Assembly: GCF_002266285.1 (NCBI RefSeq)
Contig: NZ_NPMS01000001.1
Coordinates: 620,001-684,000, forward strand
DNA: 64,000 bases
DNA from: Virgibacillus indicus
GTDB lineage: Bacteria > Bacillota > Bacilli > Bacillales > Amphibacillaceae
Direction: 5' to 3'
This document shows positions 63,197 through 64,000 of the stretch, in pieces. The notes beneath the pieces are model-generated. The model did not search any database, had not been told where the DNA came from, and saw nothing but the letters and a program-made list of their open reading frames with translations. The translations under genes were made by a program, and so were the position numbers. Numbering within the stretch: position 1 is the first letter of the stretch; the number at the start of each line of letters is the position of its first letter.

Positions 63197-63237
63197 AGTA
63201 TACTAATATCTTATGTATATTGATAAGTTTTACTTAT
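63197..63237 (-). promoter_or_regulatory. acnA promoter overlapped by a CcpC-type dyad
   Basis: On the minus strand TTATCA (63226-63221), 18 bp, TATACT (63202-63197) form a moderate sigma-A promoter. The dyad ATAA-N7-TTAT (63223-63237) covers the -35. This matches the CcpC recognition sequence known from B. subtilis citB and citZ, but lies nearer the promoter than the upstream citB site. Confidence 0.65.
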
Positions 63238-63250
63238 CTGAAAGACACTT

Positions 63251-63282
63251 AATCTATGCAGTTAGTTATAGTTGCATAGATT
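63251..63282 (-). terminator. Hairpin after the histidine kinase gene
   Basis: A 10-bp perfect stem AATCTATGCA / TGCATAGATT (63251-63260 with 63273-63282), 12 bp past the kinase stop. The T tract is weak. Confidence 0.6.
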
Positions 63283-63293
63283 AAACAATTTAT

Positions 63294-64000
63294 TTAATCT
63301 AATTTTGCAGGGAAAATAATCCGGAATGTACTTCCAATGTCGGGATTCCTTTTAATTTCAAGCGTTGCATTATGTCTTTCTAATATTTGCTTCGTTATCA
63401 TAATACCTAAACCTGTACCTGTTTGTTTTGTAGTAAAAAAGGGTTCACCAAGCTTATGTATAATCTCTTCCGATATACCAACACCTTCATCAATCACATC
63501 AATTTCAATACTCGGGTGGCGCCTGCTGACTTGTAATTTTATTGTACCAGAATGATTCATTGCCTCAATCGCATTTTTAAAGAGATTAATAAATACTTGT
63601 TTCAGCTGAGAACGGTCACAGTAAATAGTTACATCCTCTGAAAACAGCTTTTTGATTTCAATATTATTTAGTTTTGCCTGTGGACTTAATAGGGCTATAA
63701 CATCATCAAGCATGGCAGACACTGACTCTACTTTTTTATTATCCGTCAGTGGCTTTGAAATAAATAAAAGTTCTGTGGTAATGGTTTCTATTTTCTCAAT
63801 TTCGTCAATCATAATTTTATAATATTCTTCTTTACGATTCACACCTGCCTGCATTAATTGCAGAAATCCCTTTAATGAAGTTAAAGGGTTTCTTATTTCG
63901 TGTGCGATACCTGCTGCAAGCTGACCAGCTACAGACATTTTTTCTGATCGCACCATCATTTCTTCATTTTCTTTTTTATCCGTTATATCTTTCAGTATCG
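63294..64000 (-). CDS. Sensor histidine kinase, sporulation type, C-terminal part (5' end beyond window)
   Basis: The frame is open to base 64000, so the gene continues outside. The visible part ends a PAS domain (ILKDITDKKENEEMM), followed by HisKA with the phospho-acceptor His in AAGIAHEIRNPLTSLKGFLQLM. HATPase_c follows: N-box FINLFKNAIEAMN, G1 IDEGVGI and G2 TGLGIMITKQI. This is the arrangement of KinA/KinB/KinE-like kinases that feed the Spo0A phosphorelay. No response regulator gene is adjacent. Confidence 0.88.
   Translation of the reverse strand, partial: ILKDITDKKENEEMMVRSEKMSVAGQLAAGIAHEIRNPLTSLKGFLQLMQAGVNRKEEYYKIMIDEIEKIETITTELLFISKPLTDNKKVESVSAMLDDVIALLSPQAKLNNIEIKKLFSEDVTIYCDRSQLKQVFINLFKNAIEAMNHSGTIKLQVSRRHPSIEIDVIDEGVGISEEIIHKLGEPFFTTKQTGTGLGIMITKQILERHNATLEIKRNPDIGSTFRIIFPAKLD

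Noticed and set aside
1..64000. CRISPR arrays, tRNA/rRNA genes, insertion sequences, prophage genes
   Set aside because: No regularly spaced repeats, tRNA-like cloverleaf, rRNA segment, transposase or phage gene was found by reading the window; the only mobile-type gene is the LAGLIDADG endonuclease.

Overview
The window is AT-rich Gram-positive DNA from an endospore-forming member of the Bacillaceae, most like the salt-tolerant Oceanobacillus/Virgibacillus group. The species cannot be fixed from sequence alone. Evidence: strong AGGAGG-type ribosome binding sites, TTG/GTG starts, a spore protein gene (tlp), a sporulation-type sensor kinase, a betaine-type ABC transporter, and a gene order (parC-parE-yneT / plsY / yneQ-yneP-tlp-thioredoxin-acnA) recalling the yneN-yneT/citB/parEC region of Bacillus subtilis. 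Both ends cut genes: msrB on the left and a histidine kinase on the right.

Layout. 1-3 kb: msrB end, small cytosolic protein, histidine phosphatase, LysM/M14 peptidoglycan peptidase, 7Fe ferredoxin, acylphosphatase. 3.2-10.3 kb: an Fnr-type box, narGHJI respiratory nitrate reductase, then a hemerythrin-like gene. 10.4-14.1 kb: DAO-Rieske oxidoreductase, a 450-bp empty AT-rich stretch, a free-standing LAGLIDADG endonuclease, a cyclophilin lipoprotein. 14.2-26.5 kb: a tightly packed eight-gene minus-strand operon with MoxR ATPase, DUF58, two vWA membrane proteins, a coiled-coil/Gly-rich membrane protein, an ABC-2 exporter and a large secreted/membrane protein. This is the most system-like and least understood part of the window. 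26.6-32.4 kb: a 51-aa small protein, CPBP protease, cysteine synthase, PH-domain protein, D-serine dehydratase, double GGCT protein, heme A synthase. 32.4-40.2 kb: orphan GGGGTAT-type operator repeats, 5'-3' exonuclease, double dynamin DynA, an orphan pair of Opp-type permeases, CBS protein, flavin reductase. 40.5-48 kb: a tetR-led acyl-CoA catabolic operon (yngJ-I-HA-HB-F-E order, without yngG). 48-64 kb: parC/parE, a GC-richer intergenic repeat, yneT, OpuC-type betaine transporter, plsY, folE2, yidD, yneQ/yneP, tlp, an FbpB-like small protein, a membrane thioredoxin, aconitase, and the kinase.

Regulation read from sequence: an Fnr-type palindrome ahead of narG, a cre-like site in the spacer of the tetR-operon promoter plus a palindrome ahead of the acyl-CoA dehydrogenase gene, and an ATAA-N7-TTAT dyad (CcpC type) over the aconitase promoter. 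Two genes (tetR and the fbpB-like gene) have strong ribosome binding sites but no ATG/GTG/TTG at the right place, and appear to begin with ATA and ATT.

Most ORFs in other frames were discarded as shadows. Several starts were moved to match ribosome binding sites; these are explained in the entries.
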